Shown: in pieces, positions 36,691 to 49,400 of the stretch
Layout: each line of letters starts with the position of its first letter
Position numbering within the stretch: the first letter of the stretch is position 1
Origin: Panulirus ornatus
Lineage: Eukaryota > Arthropoda > Malacostraca > Decapoda > Palinuridae
Assembly: GCF_036320965.1 (NCBI RefSeq)
Contig: NC_092271.1
Span: 23,348,536 to 23,412,535 of the forward strand
DNA: 64,000 nt
Reading direction: 5' to 3'
Translations under genes and position numbers: made by a program
The notes under the pieces: model-generated
Databases searched by the model: none
What the model was told of the DNA's origin: nothing
What the model saw: only the letters and a program-made list of their open reading frames with translations

Positions 36691-38639
36691 AGGCAGGTAG
36701 GTACAACCTTTTCATTATTTACCCACGGAGGATAAGCATTGGTCGATCAGTACCTTGGGATTTCATGCCTTGAGTTCTTTACGTATCTCTCGCATAGGAT
36801 AGTCACCCCCCCCCCCCACACACACACACGCACACACACACACACCTTCTCTAGCTGTTTTGACTCAACAGCCTGCTGCTGTAAGCCCATTAAGATCCAT
36901 ATGGTGTCCATACATATCTACTACACACACACACACACACGTCCCTGAACTTGCCAAGGTGGATGGAATTTTGGGTTTGCTGGGAAGATGATTCTATTAT
37001 TGGGCGAAGCATCGATGAGTGTGTGATGTGGGAACAAAGAGATGAAGGATCTGACAGGGAGGGGAATGAGGGAGAGGACAGTAGGGGGAGGAGGAGACAC
37101 AGTGGCGCCATCAGAGTTAGGAACTAAGTTTACCTAAATAGTCGTCGTCCCCGACCATCAACTTGTTGAATGTGTTTATTGGGGAGGCCAGGGACGTGCA
37201 TTGGTCCCCTGGGGAGGGTGGTAGGGAGAGTTAGAGAGTAGGGAAGGGGGGTGGTGGCTCTTGTGGAGCAGGGGAGAGGGAGACTGGGGGATGTGGAGGG
37301 TAGATAGGGGGGTTTTGGATGAATACAGGATACAGGAAGGGTTTGAGAAGATTTTAAAATGGGGATAAGTTGGGATGGTCACAGGATGGGGAGGGAGAGG
37401 TTGGGACAGCTACAGGATGGGGCACCTTCAAGATGTAGAGGCATTAGGATGGTAGGATTTTACCGGATGGGGAGGGATTCTTAGATACTGATGAGAGATG
37501 TGAAGGGGATGGGATGGGGTTGGGGGGTTACACTTAGAAAAAGAGAGCAAATGGGTGATGGAAGAGGTATTATTCTCTCCTGCAGTACAGCTCTTCCTTT
37601 CCCACAGCCTTACCTGTCATCACCCATGACCTGTGGTGATCTTTGATAGTGGTACCCATTGTGACCTGTCATGACCTATGATTGTGGCGTTAGTGCTACC
37701 TGTCATGACCTGTGTAAGCACCACAAACACCATCATCCTGTCTCCATAACATTCCTTCTTCTGTATTCGCTTCTGCCATCAGCTAGTCTGTCCTCGTCTC
37801 TCCCCCACTCTGAGAAGTGGGGTAAGACCATCTGCTGCAGCGGCAGCAGAAGCAGAAGCAGCAGCAGCAGGAGGACGATAGATTAGCGGTGGGGGAACCC
37901 TCGCCTTTGTTTTGACTCCCTTTATAAAAAAGTAAGATGTAGGGGAGAGGAGAGAGAGGCAGCACGAGATGAGGATGCTGGCCACTCCTGCTGCTGATGC
38001 AGCTTTTGATGTTGATGGTAGTCTACTGATCTTACCATCTACTAGTAGTCGTGTTTTGTGTACTGTATTGCTGATTATTTTCTTTCGAGCTGTACAACTT
38101 CTAACATTTGTCCCAGATATTGTAGTTGCTCCTGCCACTGATGTTGATATATGTATATAAAGTAAGTATAAGTAAGTGGTGGGTGGAAGGGATAGGGGGA
38201 TGTTTGGACTGCAATCACAAAAAATGATGGTGATGATGATACACTTGCAAAGAAAACAGAGTAAAGCAGTAAGTCAGTTGAGAGAGAACTCTGTACCAGG
38301 TGCCATATGGATTTCAGTGTTGTGCTGCAGAGATTAAGTGACCATCACCAACCAACCCAGCTAGCTTTTGTTGATATTAATGTTGTTAGAGAATCTGTTT
38401 ACCTCACCTCTACCAGGAGACGCTGTGTGTTCACCATGATTGTGATCTCCATTACTGATAAAGAAATTAGAATCAAATGGGAAAACCTGGCGTCATGATT
38501 CTAGTTGCCATTGAAGCCACACCAGGAGTGAGATTATGTTACATTTCTTTTTCTGTTTAGCTTTGTCTTCTACGAGTTGTTATGATGGACTTGTTAGTAG
38601 TTAATAGTTATCTTACCCTCTCTTGGTGTTATTTGGCTG
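36688..38639. other. Transition zone to AT-rich DNA
   Basis: Short (CA)n at 36817-36843 and 36922-36940, (GCA)n at about 37836-37870, gatgggg-type repeats at 37,200-37,520, then increasingly AT-rich single-copy DNA from about 37.9 kb. No gene is recognised. Confidence 0.55.
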
Positions 38640-39500
38640 GCCCTCCTTTCCTCCATCCTTACACCTAGCTTGATATGTCCTTTCATCCTCCTTCTTCCTC
38701 TACAACACATACAATCCTGCACTTCACAATCCCTGCCCATACTCTTTCTATCCTCCCTCTTGTTATAAACAGTCCTCCTCACTCCTTGTATCATGTCTCC
38801 TCTGTATTGTAGTCTTCCTCTTTGTTCCATCCCTCTCCCTGCCCTCCTCGTTGTACCATCTGCCATTCTGGCTTTCTTATACCATTTTTCTCCCTACCTT
38901 CCCCTTTTTTACTATCTGTCTCCCTACGCTACTCCTTGTACCGTCATTTTCCCTCCCTTCCTTTTACCATCTCTACCTGCTCTCCTCCTCATACCATCTC
39001 CTTTTTTTTTGTACCATCTCTACCTCTTTGTCCCTCTCTCTGTACCACATATCTCCCTGTCTTTTTTCATGTACCATCTTTGGCCCTGCCCTCCTTCATG
39101 TGTCATATCTCTCCCTGTCCTCCTCCATGCACCATCTCTCTCTTCCCCTCCTCCTCATCCTATTTCTCACCTTGCTATCCTTGTATCATCTCTCTCCCTC
39201 TTTGCCCTTCTCCATGTATCATCTCTCTCTCTCTCTTTGCCCTTCTCCATGTACCATCTCTTTTCCCACCCTCCTCCATCTACCATCTCTTTCCTTACCC
39301 TCTTTATACTATCTCTTCTTCTTTGGTTCTCTCTTCCCTCCAGCATATCCCTGCCACTCTCTGGTCCTTTGTCTACCATCCTTTATCCCTTGTTCTTTGT
39401 ACCTCCTTATTCTCTCCTCGACCACCTGTTCCCCTCCTCTCCCGCTTACCCAGTTTTATCTCTTCTCATCTTTTTCTGCTGTCACCCCTTCCGTTCCTCT
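38640..39500 (+). repeat. Degenerate pyrimidine-rich TACCATCTCT repeat
   Basis: About twenty-five units of 25-35 bases built on tgtaccatctctctccctg, diverged and uneven. The three overlapping 240-270 codon plus frames across it are all Leu/Ser/Pro-rich, which marks them as artefacts. Confidence 0.8.
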
Positions 39501-40820
39501 CATCCCTCGACGCTCCCGCCAATTTTGTAAGGGAACGAGTCTGTTAGGGCGAAGGGGAAATGAGATCGGCTGCCTCCGAGAGAGGAGATCAGAGGGAGCC
39601 TGTACTCCTGATGGAGCTGCTGCTGCTGCCTTTTTGAATGGGACTTATGTGATGAATATATGGAAATGTTGAGTGAACCCTCTCTGTAGGGGAGAGCTGT
39701 GCCCTGACAACCTGGCTGGCTGGCTTGCTCTTTCTTGGTACGACCTAGGCAAGGAGGATACATGGCTTGTGACGAAGCTTAACTCTCTCCGGGTTTGGTG
39801 TGTGTGAGGAAGAGGTGATTCAGAGAAACATAACTCTATGTTTTGTTCTTGTTATGGAAAGGTATGTCAATGGTGGGAAGCCTGGGCCTCAGTTACAGTT
39901 AAGGAGGATAGATAGGCAGAAAGATAAAGCATGGCCTCACAAGTGTGGTCAGTGAAGATAGATAGGTAGCACAAAAAAGCTTAAGAATCTTTGTGTGTGG
40001 AAAGTACTATTCCATGATGATGATGTTTGTTTAGATGAACTATGCTCATTAGTTCATCATCCCTTCAAGTGATGTGCTGCAAGCAGTATCATGTGTGTAG
40101 CTGTTGTTCTGGATTCGATTAGGTTCACTTGTTCTGTGGCATAAGTACTTTATGTAAATGGATTACAGGAAAGACTGTAAGGTTATGTATTGAACCGGCT
40201 TTATAACAGTTTGTCATGGTTATCTGCCCACTTGGGTCTGACAAACACCCTTTGTGATCTCTGTAATCATTTGTTCACTACTGCTTACAAGATGAAGGTG
40301 GGGTGTGCAGTAATCTGGCCATTGATAGCAGCAAAAATAAAAAGTAGTTCTCAGGGTCTTAGAAGAATCATGACTTCAAGTCTCCTGCTTAGATCTTGGT
40401 GTTAGTGATGTACAAGGATATATTTCATAGGGTTGGCACCTCTGTCTGTTTTCATGTTACCAGGGTCTTCTCCATTTTTTGTAATGCTGTTAGACATGAC
40501 ATGAGTGTAAAAGCTCTTCTTGAGGCTGTGGAAATGTTAAAGTTACAGTTTCCTCATCATGTGAAGGTAGTGAGGGACCATGGGTTAGCTTGCTAAATGT
40601 AATCCAGGACGACAGTAACATATGCCTTGGTTCCAGCCATCACCAGCGAAGGGGGACCATAGATATCACATGTCCATGACTACCATGTTCTGGTTCTTGC
40701 TATTGATTCCTCACAATAGATAATATTTTCCTATTTTTTTGCACTTTTTTTTTTAGCAGACAGTACGGATAGCTGAAGCCCTAATCAAGGTCATTCCATT
40801 AATGCTATATATGTTCATTC
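39501..40820. other. AT-rich single-copy region upstream of midnolin exons
   Basis: No repeat and no exon is recognised. A 66-codon frame at 40396-40596 has no recognised domain and does not look like a ubiquitin-like exon. It may be midnolin intron. Confidence 0.5.
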
Positions 40821-43133
40821 ATTTTTATTTATTATACTTTGTTGCTGTCTCCTGCGTTAGGGAGGTAGCAAGGAAACAGACGAAAGAATGACCCAACCCG
40901 CCCACATGCACATGTATATACATACACATCCACCCATGCACATATACGTACCAATACATTTCAACGTATACATATGTATACACACACAGACATATACATA
41001 TATACACATGTACATAATTCATACTGTCTGCCCTCATTCATTCCCGTCGCCACCCCACCACACATAAATTAACAACCCTCGCCCCCCTCATGTGCGTGAG
41101 GTAGCACTAGGAAAAGACAACAAAGGCCACATTCGTTCACACTCAGTCTCTAGCTGTCATGTATAATGCACCGAAACCACAGCTCCCTTTCCACATCCAG
41201 GCCCCACAAAACTTTCCATGCTTTACCCCAGACGCTTCACATGCCCTGGTTCAATCCATTGACAGCACGTTGCCCCGGTATACCACATCATTCCAGTTCA
41301 CTCTATTCCTTGCACGCCTTTCTTCCTCCTGCATGTTCAGGCCCCGATCACTCAATATCTTTTTCACTCCATCTTTCCACCTCCAATTTGGTCTCCCACT
41401 TCTCGTTCCCTCCATCTCTGACGCATATATCCTCTTGGTCAATCTTTCCTCACTCATTCTCTCCATGTGACCAAACCATTTCAAAACACTCTCTTCTGCT
41501 CTCTCAACCACACTCTTTTTATTACCACACATCTCCCTTACCCTTTCATTACTTACTCGATCAAACCACCTCACACTACATATTGTCCTCAAACATCTCA
41601 TTTCTAGCACACCCACCCTCCTCTGCACAAATCTATCTATAGCCCATGTCTCGCAACCATTTAACATTGTTAGAACCACTATTCCTTCAAACATACCCAT
41701 TTTTGCTTTCCAAGATAACTTTCTCGACTTTCACACATTCTTCAACGCTCCCAGAACTTTCGCCCCCTCCCCTATCCTATGATTCACTTCCGCTTTCATG
41801 GTTCCATCCGCTGCCAAATCCACACCCAGATACCTAAAACACTTCACTTCCTCCAGTTTTTCTCCATTCAAACTTACCTCCCAATTGACTTGACCCTCAA
41901 CCCTACTGTACCTAATAACCTTGCTCTTATTCACATTTACTCTCAGCTTTCTTCTTTCACACACTTTGCCAAACTCAGTCACCAGCTTCTGCAGTTTCTC
42001 ACCCAAATCAGCCACCAGCACTGTATCATCAACGAACAACAACTGACTCACTACCCCAAGCTCTCTCATCCAGAACAGACTGCATACTTGCCCCTCTTTC
42101 CAAAACTCTTGCATTCACCTCCCTAACAACCCCATCCATTAACAAATTAAATAACCATGGAGACATCACGCACCCTTGCCGCAAACCAACATTCACTGAG
42201 AACCAATCACTTTCTTCTCTTCCTACACATACACATGCCTTACATCCTCGATAAAAACTTTTCACTGCTTCTAACAACTTGCCTCCCACACCATATATTC
42301 TTCATACCTTCCACAGAGCATCTCTATCAACTCTATCATATGCCTTCTCCAGATCCATAAATGCTACATACAAATCCATTTGCTTTTCTAAGTATTTCTC
42401 ACATACATTCTTCAAAGCAAACACCTGATCCACACATCCTCTACCACTTCTGAAACCACACTGCTCTTCCCCAGTCTGATGCTCTGTACATGCCTTCACC
42501 CTCTTAATCAATACCCTCCCAGTAAATTTTCCAGGAATACTCAACAAACTTATACCTCTGTAATTTGAGCACCCACTTTTAGCCCCTTTGCCTTTGTACA
42601 ATGGCACTGTGCATGCATTCCGCTAATCCAGGCACCTCACCATGAGTCATACAAACATTAGATAATCTTACCAACCAGTCTACAATACAGTCACCCACTT
42701 TTTTAATAAATTCCACTGTAATACCATCAACCCGCTGCCTTGCCAGCTTTCATCTTCTGCAAAGCTTTTACTACCTCTCTCTGTTTATCAAATGATTCTC
42801 CCTAACCCTCTCACTTTGCACACCACCTCAACCAAAACACCCTATTTCTGCCATTCTATCATCCAACACATTCAACAAACCTTCAAAATACTCACTCCAT
42901 CTCCTTCTCACATCACCACTATTTGTTATCACCTTCCCATTAGCCCCCTTCACTGATGTTCCCATTTGTTCCCTTGTCTTATGCACTTTATTTACCTCCT
43001 TCCACAACATCTTTTAATTCTCCCTAAAATCTAATGATACTCTCTCACCCCAACTCTCATTTGTCCTCTTTTTCCACCTCTTGCACCTTTTCTTGACCTC
43101 CTGCCTCTTTCTTTTATACATCTCCCAGTCATT

Positions 43134-43136
<3 letters not shown>
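40821..43136 (-). mobile_element. LINE retrotransposon copy with frameshifts
   Basis: On the minus strand this copy starts at about 43136, next to (AT)n. It encodes the linker region (KKRCKRWKK, WSEYFEGLLN at about 42870-42900), then PLYKGKGAKSGCSNYRGISL (near 42600), motif A FMDLEKAYD, motif B, motif C as FVDDTVL (about 42034-42054, Ala to Val), and the C-terminal region to about 41270. The frame is broken by stops and indels near 43017, 42610-42830, 42295, 42110 and 41705, so it is a pseudogene. It extends further 5' than any other copy here. Its long 3' UTR (40821-41260) ends in the conserved tail with an (AATA)n-like end. It lies immediately upstream of midnolin exon A, presumably within a midnolin intron. 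Confidence 0.87.

Positions 43137-43212
<76 letters not shown>
43137..43212. repeat. (AT)n microsatellite between LINE pieces
   Basis: About 37 AT units at the 5' end of the 41-43 kb LINE copy. Confidence 0.97.
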
Positions 43213-43218
<6 letters not shown>

Positions 43219-43262
43219 TTTTTTTTTCTATTATACTTGATTGCCGTCTCATTAATTAGATC
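43213..43262 (-). mobile_element. Very short LINE-tail fragment beside (AT)n
   Basis: The stretch from tttttttttctattatactt to gattgccgtctcattaatt resembles the tail terminus (tattatactttgttgctgtc) seen at 40841. It abuts the (AT)n at 43137-43212, 70 bases before midnolin exon A. Confidence 0.5.
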
Positions 43263-43330
43263 TCTTTCCATGTGTAGCCACATGTTATTAATGTGAATGA
43301 AGCTCTTACAATATATCCTTTCTTTCACAG

Positions 43331-43387
43331 ACCCAGCGGCCTGAGCAGAGCGTCATGCAGGCACTGGAGAGCCTTAACGATGGCCAG
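43331..43387 (+). CDS. MIDN: Midnolin exon A: start of first Catch segment
   Basis: A 57-base exon encodes 19 residues and is phase 0 at both ends. The acceptor is a pyrimidine tract ending tttcacag and the donor is CAG|GTAAGT. It encodes [19 protein letters not shown], a near match to the block that follows the ubiquitin-like domain in vertebrate midnolin. Because the acceptor is phase 0, at least one coding exon must precede it. I found no convincing ubiquitin-like exon between about 38 kb and this point. Confidence 0.92.
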
Positions 43388-43410
43388 GTAAGTCCCTTAC
43401 TCTCACCTTT

Positions 43411-43461
<51 letters not shown>

Positions 43462-46400
43462 GTAACATGTGCTCTTTAGGGATGTTTTAAGAGATTGATG
43501 GAGTTAGTGGGACAGAACATGCTGATATTAATAGAGAAGGCTGACTCTCATTTAGTCTAGGAATAAGATGAGCCTCTGTTTTTGAACTTAGATACTGTAA
43601 GTAGTTTTTGCATGCATCAGTATCTTTTTCTTATCCTTTGAATGCCTCATGACACTTTTAGGGTCTTCTGTCCCTGGCTGGTGCTTCTGTAAGTTCCTGT
43701 GTAGATGTGTGTGTATGTAGTAATACAGATAAGTAAACTTCATCATAATTGCTACTTATTCTACAACCACTGGACTTCCTCACCCAGCTACATCTTTTAC
43801 ATCCTGCCTAAATACCATCTTATCTCCTGGCCTACCACCAAATTTCTTTCCCTATTCACTTTACCTGTTACTCTACAGTACTACATTGCCTTTTGTCACA
43901 GTAAGCTATCGTCGAGCTGTAGGTGAAAACAGGTGCATTAAAATATTTTTTACACACTTCAGCTTCATCACTACCATTTTCAAGTAACTTGTAAACGTAA
44001 AAATATGATGTGTTGCTAATGATCCGAATTTTAAGATGAATATGGTGGATGATTTATTTCTTCTCTTCCAGGTTAATGACTTCCTAACAGGCAAAGCTCC
44101 ACTGAATCTGACAATGCGCCTTGGGGACCATATGATGCTTATCCAACTCCAGCTGTCCACAGTTTCACCTGGTGGCTCAAGGAAGACCCGCCTCCAACCC
44201 ACACACAGCCATTCTCACACACATACCCATGCACACACTCATGCACATGCGCATTCTCACACACATAACCACACGCACACTCATAATCACTCTCATAACC
44301 ATGACCATGGAGGAGCTGCTCGCACATCCACACACACCCACCCTCTCACGCCACCCTATACCCCTCACACCACCTGTTCAGGATACTCTCCTGTGCACAC
44401 AGCTCATGTGTCTAGCCAGTCCACAATACCAGCCTCCATGACCATCAACCCTAGTCAAACTATGTCCTCTACTTCCACAGCATCTAACACACCCACTAGG
44501 GCAAACTCCCCGTCCTCTCCATCTTCCTTATCTTCCTCATCTTCTTCTCCTTCCTCCACATCAGCAACACTTCATAATCATCAACATAATCTTTTACACC
44601 ATCACCATCTTCATCACTATAGTATGGGCTGTGGGTCCCCGTCATCCCCTCCACCTCCATACTTAGCCACTCCCCCACATCACCACCATCACCACCACCA
44701 TCATCACCGGCCAACGCCAGGCTCTCCATCCACCCCAAATAGCCCCACCTCCTCTTCCTCAAGTGGGTCAAATTCTAGCTCACCATCAGGTTTTGGATAT
44801 GATGGTGAACTCCCTGTCAGAGGGTGTCCACACAGGGGGGAGGATACTGACCCCAGAGCCTCCTTAGACACCAAGGCATTAGCCGAGGCTTCACGTAATC
44901 TAACTCAGACACTAAAGCAGCTCTCTTCAGAAGTCCTAACATCAAAGCCAGAGCCAAAGGAGGTGAGACAATAATGTTTTTTAATCATTAATTTCTGTTC
45001 CTTGCCTATGGATTTGTGTTTTGTTGGATTCTGCAAGCTTTGAATGTGCTCTCATTCATTTTAAAAATGTTATATTTGTATGAAAGGAAATTTTCATTTT
45101 ATCCTGTATTAGTTCATCTTTGTGGCTTGGTTTTATAAGTGGATATAAAGCACTAGAATATTTCATTCTTGAATTTACTAAGTTGGATGCTATTTTATAG
45201 GACACTGTTACTCCTCATGAGGTGGCTGCAGCATCTCTCGGCTCTCTGGGTGGTAACAGCAGCAGTAGTAGCAGTAGCACTGGTAATGGCAGCAGCAGTG
45301 GGAGCAGCAGCAGCAGCAGCAGTAGTAGTAACAGCAGCAACAGCGGCAGTGGCGGGTTTAGCAACAACTCAAGTAGCAGCAGCAACAGCAGCAGCAATAA
45401 TAGCTTTGGTGGCGTTAGGAAACAGGGAGCCATAATTGAGAGTATGCATCACCATGGCAAAGGGGTATACTCAGGCACTTTCTCAGGTAATGATTCTCTT
45501 TTTTAATGTTGAAAACTTTTGGTATTGTCAAAGGACCTTAAGATGCTGTAGATTAGTATTGCCAATATTTTAGTAAGCACTGATGTACAACATCAGGATT
45601 CCAAAGGGATTTTTGTTCACATGGTATATGCAGCTTACTTTCAGCTTCTTAGGATAATTTCTGACTGCTTCAAAATCATCCCCAGGAGTGTCACCACTTA
45701 CATGATATGCTGACAGTTTCACTTAATAAAATGTTCAGACTGATCATAAATATCACCAAAAGTGTCCACACATGAACTCTCACCATATTCTTTATATCTT
45801 TGATGTTTTATTTTTGTGTGTAGGGCTGGCTAACTAGTGACATAATGGTGATTTTGATATTTCATCCTGAAACTTAAAGGTCTTTAAGGATTTTCTGTAA
45901 CATTGCTTATGCTACAAGATTTCTTATTTCATTTTTTTTATTTTATTTTTACTTTGTCGCAGTCTCCCGCGTTAGTGAGCTAGCTTAAGGAAACAGACGA
46001 AAGAATAGCCCAACCCACCACACACACATGTATATACATACATGTATATACATACATGTCCACACACGCAAATATACATACCTATACATCTCAACATATA
46101 CATATATATACACACACATAACATATACATATTTACACATGTACATAATTCATACTGTCTGCCTTTATTCATTCCCATCGCCACCCCACCACACATGAAA
46201 TAACAACCCCCTCCCCCCACATGTGCGCAAGGTAGCACTAGGAAAAGATGACAAAGGCCACATTCGTTCACACTGTCTCAAGCTGTCATGTAATAATGCA
46301 TTTATTTTTTAACACTTTCAGCACACTTTTTAAATTTTCTTTGCATTAACACAGATTGTCTTCTGACCTAAGCTCTCTGGTGATATCGGTGTCACAGTGT

Positions 46401-49400
46401 GTAGCATCAATATGCCTCAAAATGTTCTGTGATTTTGGTAGAATTTTAACAATGACATAATGTTAAAAAATCACTCAAAACAGATATACACAATGATGAA
46501 TGGTGATTCTGGGGAAGACTAATGCCACAGTTGTTGGGTGCAAGCAAAGTTGTCAGTAGATATAGCATTGGTGCACTGTTTAAATTTCATTTTTTTTTCA
46601 AGTTTCTGAGATATATTTCATATTCTATCAGTAACATAGCAGTGGGTCTTCATTTTCTGTTATACTGGTAGACAATAATCCCTGCTGTGTACAGATGTAG
46701 TCTAAAATAAAAGAATGAATTAATACAAAAATGTGCACATAATATATGTCATACAAACAGTACTATTGCATATAGAGCTCTTGAAGCTCATTCTGGCAAG
46801 GGTGAAGTACTGTAGAGAATTGAATTGGCAGAATAAAGTGTTCATATTGCTTACATGAGCCATTAACTGTATCAGAATAGCTGTTAGGGAGAGCAAGTTT
46901 ACACCACTGCATAGTACCTGCCAGTTGCCTTCTAAGATTTGCTGGGGTCTGATGTGCTAAGTTTGAAAGTTTGACTTGGCAATACATTACACATTTTTTT
47001 AAGCCTGATCAGGTACTTTCTTAACCAAATCAGTTCTCTAATATCTTTACTGCTGAAAACAAAGCTATTTTTTCAGTGGGACACTGTTAAGTGGGGATTG
47101 CTCAGTAATGTAAAAATTTATGTATTTTACAAGCACTTTGACACCCTATCTTCTTTTCATTAAAATATCCTGCCAGCTATTTTTTTTCTTTGTAAGCTAT
47201 CAAGTTTTTGTGCCATCTGTTTTCGTTGGGTGAAGAAGGTTACAACTTGCAGATAAATGAAGGATTATTGTGTTGAAAAATATATATTTATTTATTCATT
47301 TTGCTTTGTTGCTGTCTCCCACGTTAGCATGGTAGCGCAAGGAAACAGATGAAATATTTTTATTAATCTTTTTTTAAGTATCTATAATAGCACTGTAGTA
47401 TTATGCAAGCAAACTATTTTCTCTGTCTAATATGGAGAATGTTGTATTTACACACTAAAATTCAAGTGAATTGACTCATATTTTTATTAAAAGTTTTAAC
47501 GTTTAAGTTTAAAAGTTGGTTGTCTAGACAGAAATTTCTTGGTGAACTTCAGGGCCTTAATAGCCACATTATATTAGAAATTTCCTTGTAAAAAGTTTGA
47601 TGATTTTTATGGAAACTCATCAGACTCTCTGGATTAGGATTCATGTGAGTTTTGCTTGAGTTCAGTTTATTCTTACTCACAGCTATTAATTTCATGACAG
47701 ATGCCTCTAACTAAAAATGAAAAATAATTATGAACAGCCTTTGAAAAACCACTGGTGAACTCTAGTGGAGAATCCAGAACAAGAGACCATCTATCTGTCC
47801 ATGCTTGGCCACAGTGTATCTCATGCATTTGGTGAAATTTTGTCATATTCTGCCCTATGCCTATAAAAGAGAAATATCATATGTATTATCTGCTGATTAC
47901 CACGAGGAAAATGAGACACGATAAGCCCCAAATGCACTTTCGTATAATCATAACATCTTCAGGGGAGATAGAAAACATGCTTGTGAACATCACAGGATGA
48001 TAAAAGGTGTAACTTCCCAACAAGAAAAATCCAAGCTCAAGCATCATAAACATGGAGTCTGTTATATATTTAGGCATTTTAGCAGTTTATTTCAAAGCCT
48101 CTGGTGTATTTGTAGTGCAGTATATCAGAGAATAGATACTTTAAACTGTATGTATCCATTAGATATAACATAAAACCCTTTAAAATATCAGTTAAATCAA
48201 CCTCAAAACATTCATACTCTGTCTCCATACTCTCAGATAGTAGCACTTTCATATCTTTGGCACTTGCTATGAAGAATCTTGAATATTAGTAAACTCAGTT
48301 AAGGAAAAAAATTACTATCACTGCAGTAGGCTGGATCCTGAGACCTTCAAGAAAAATCAACAATGATATTAATCAAGGCAAGTGCCTTAAATATTGCTGC
48401 ATTCTAACACCACCCTACAAGGTGGGTGAAATTATGGATTTAGAGAGTGTACTGAGATCTTTCACAGCCCATATTAATGCAGTAAAGGACCTGAATTACT
48501 GAGAATACTTAACAGATACTTCCTGAAGTAATGACAGGAGAGGTATATCACCATCTATACCTAGAAAATCCAAGAAGTTATGTTTCCCAACCTACATTAA
48601 AAAAAATCATCCTACTAATATGACAGACACGGAAGACTGTAAAATACTACCTATGAAATCAAAAGGTGCCATACGGTTGAAAAACAGAACACCTTCAAGG
48701 TCTGAAGCCCCTACACTTCATTGCTTTGCCATCTGCCTTCAGAAATAGCATGGGATGCATGGTACAGAAGTTCAAGAGTGCATTCGATAAGTACCTACAA
48801 AGTGCTTTAGATCTGCCAAGCTGGGGGCTATTTGGGCCTAAGGGCTGCGACTGCCAACATCTTGGATGAGCAATGACCCAGTGTAGTAGTCTAGGCCCAG
48901 TCCAGGCTGTGGAGTTGAATACCCCCAAAGACTCCATGAGGTATTTTTGTAATTTACATGCATAGGTAGAGGGAAATAAAAAGCCCACCCCTCAGATGTG
49001 ATTTATGCAGAAAAAGGATAAAAAAAAAAATTCATATGCTATATTGATATGTAATGTTTTACTGAACATCTATATATCTGGTCTAAGGGTTCAGAAAATT
49101 TTTGTAAGCAACTTCATTTGTTCAAAAAGTGGCATGAAAAGGGGTTTGTATCCCCTTCCTAAACCCTATCTCTACAGTTACAGAAATTTAGTAATTACAG
49201 CTACAAAGGATGTGGTAACTGTTACATTTTTGCAATATATTTTGGCTTTTGTGAATAAAAATTCTTATTCAGATTAACATAACTCAGGAATTAGAAAAAA
49301 AAATTGTATTTAAACTAACTAGTTTTGCTTCATGGCAGGTACTCTAAACCCAGCACTGCAGGACAGGCAGGGACGGCCAAAACGGGATATTTCCACTATC

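Larger units (their letters stand above)
45487..49338 (+). other. Midnolin intron C-D with LINE-tail insertions
   Basis: A 3,852-base intron. It contains a LINE-tail/SINE-like insertion at 45931-46300, a short fragment of the same tail at 47283-47357, and a possible old retroelement remnant around 48690-48990. The remainder is AT-rich single-copy DNA with short frames broken by many stops. Confidence 0.85.

Noticed and set aside
38793..39672. Three overlapping 240-270 codon frames resembling multi-pass membrane proteins
   Set aside because: All three phases are open over the same pyrimidine-rich repeat; this is a compositional artefact.
40396..40596. 66-codon frame as the missing ubiquitin-like exon of midnolin
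   Set aside because: The translation lacks the beta-grasp pattern and the LKKxIxxKLxVPxxR-type motif expected, and has no good flanking splice sites.
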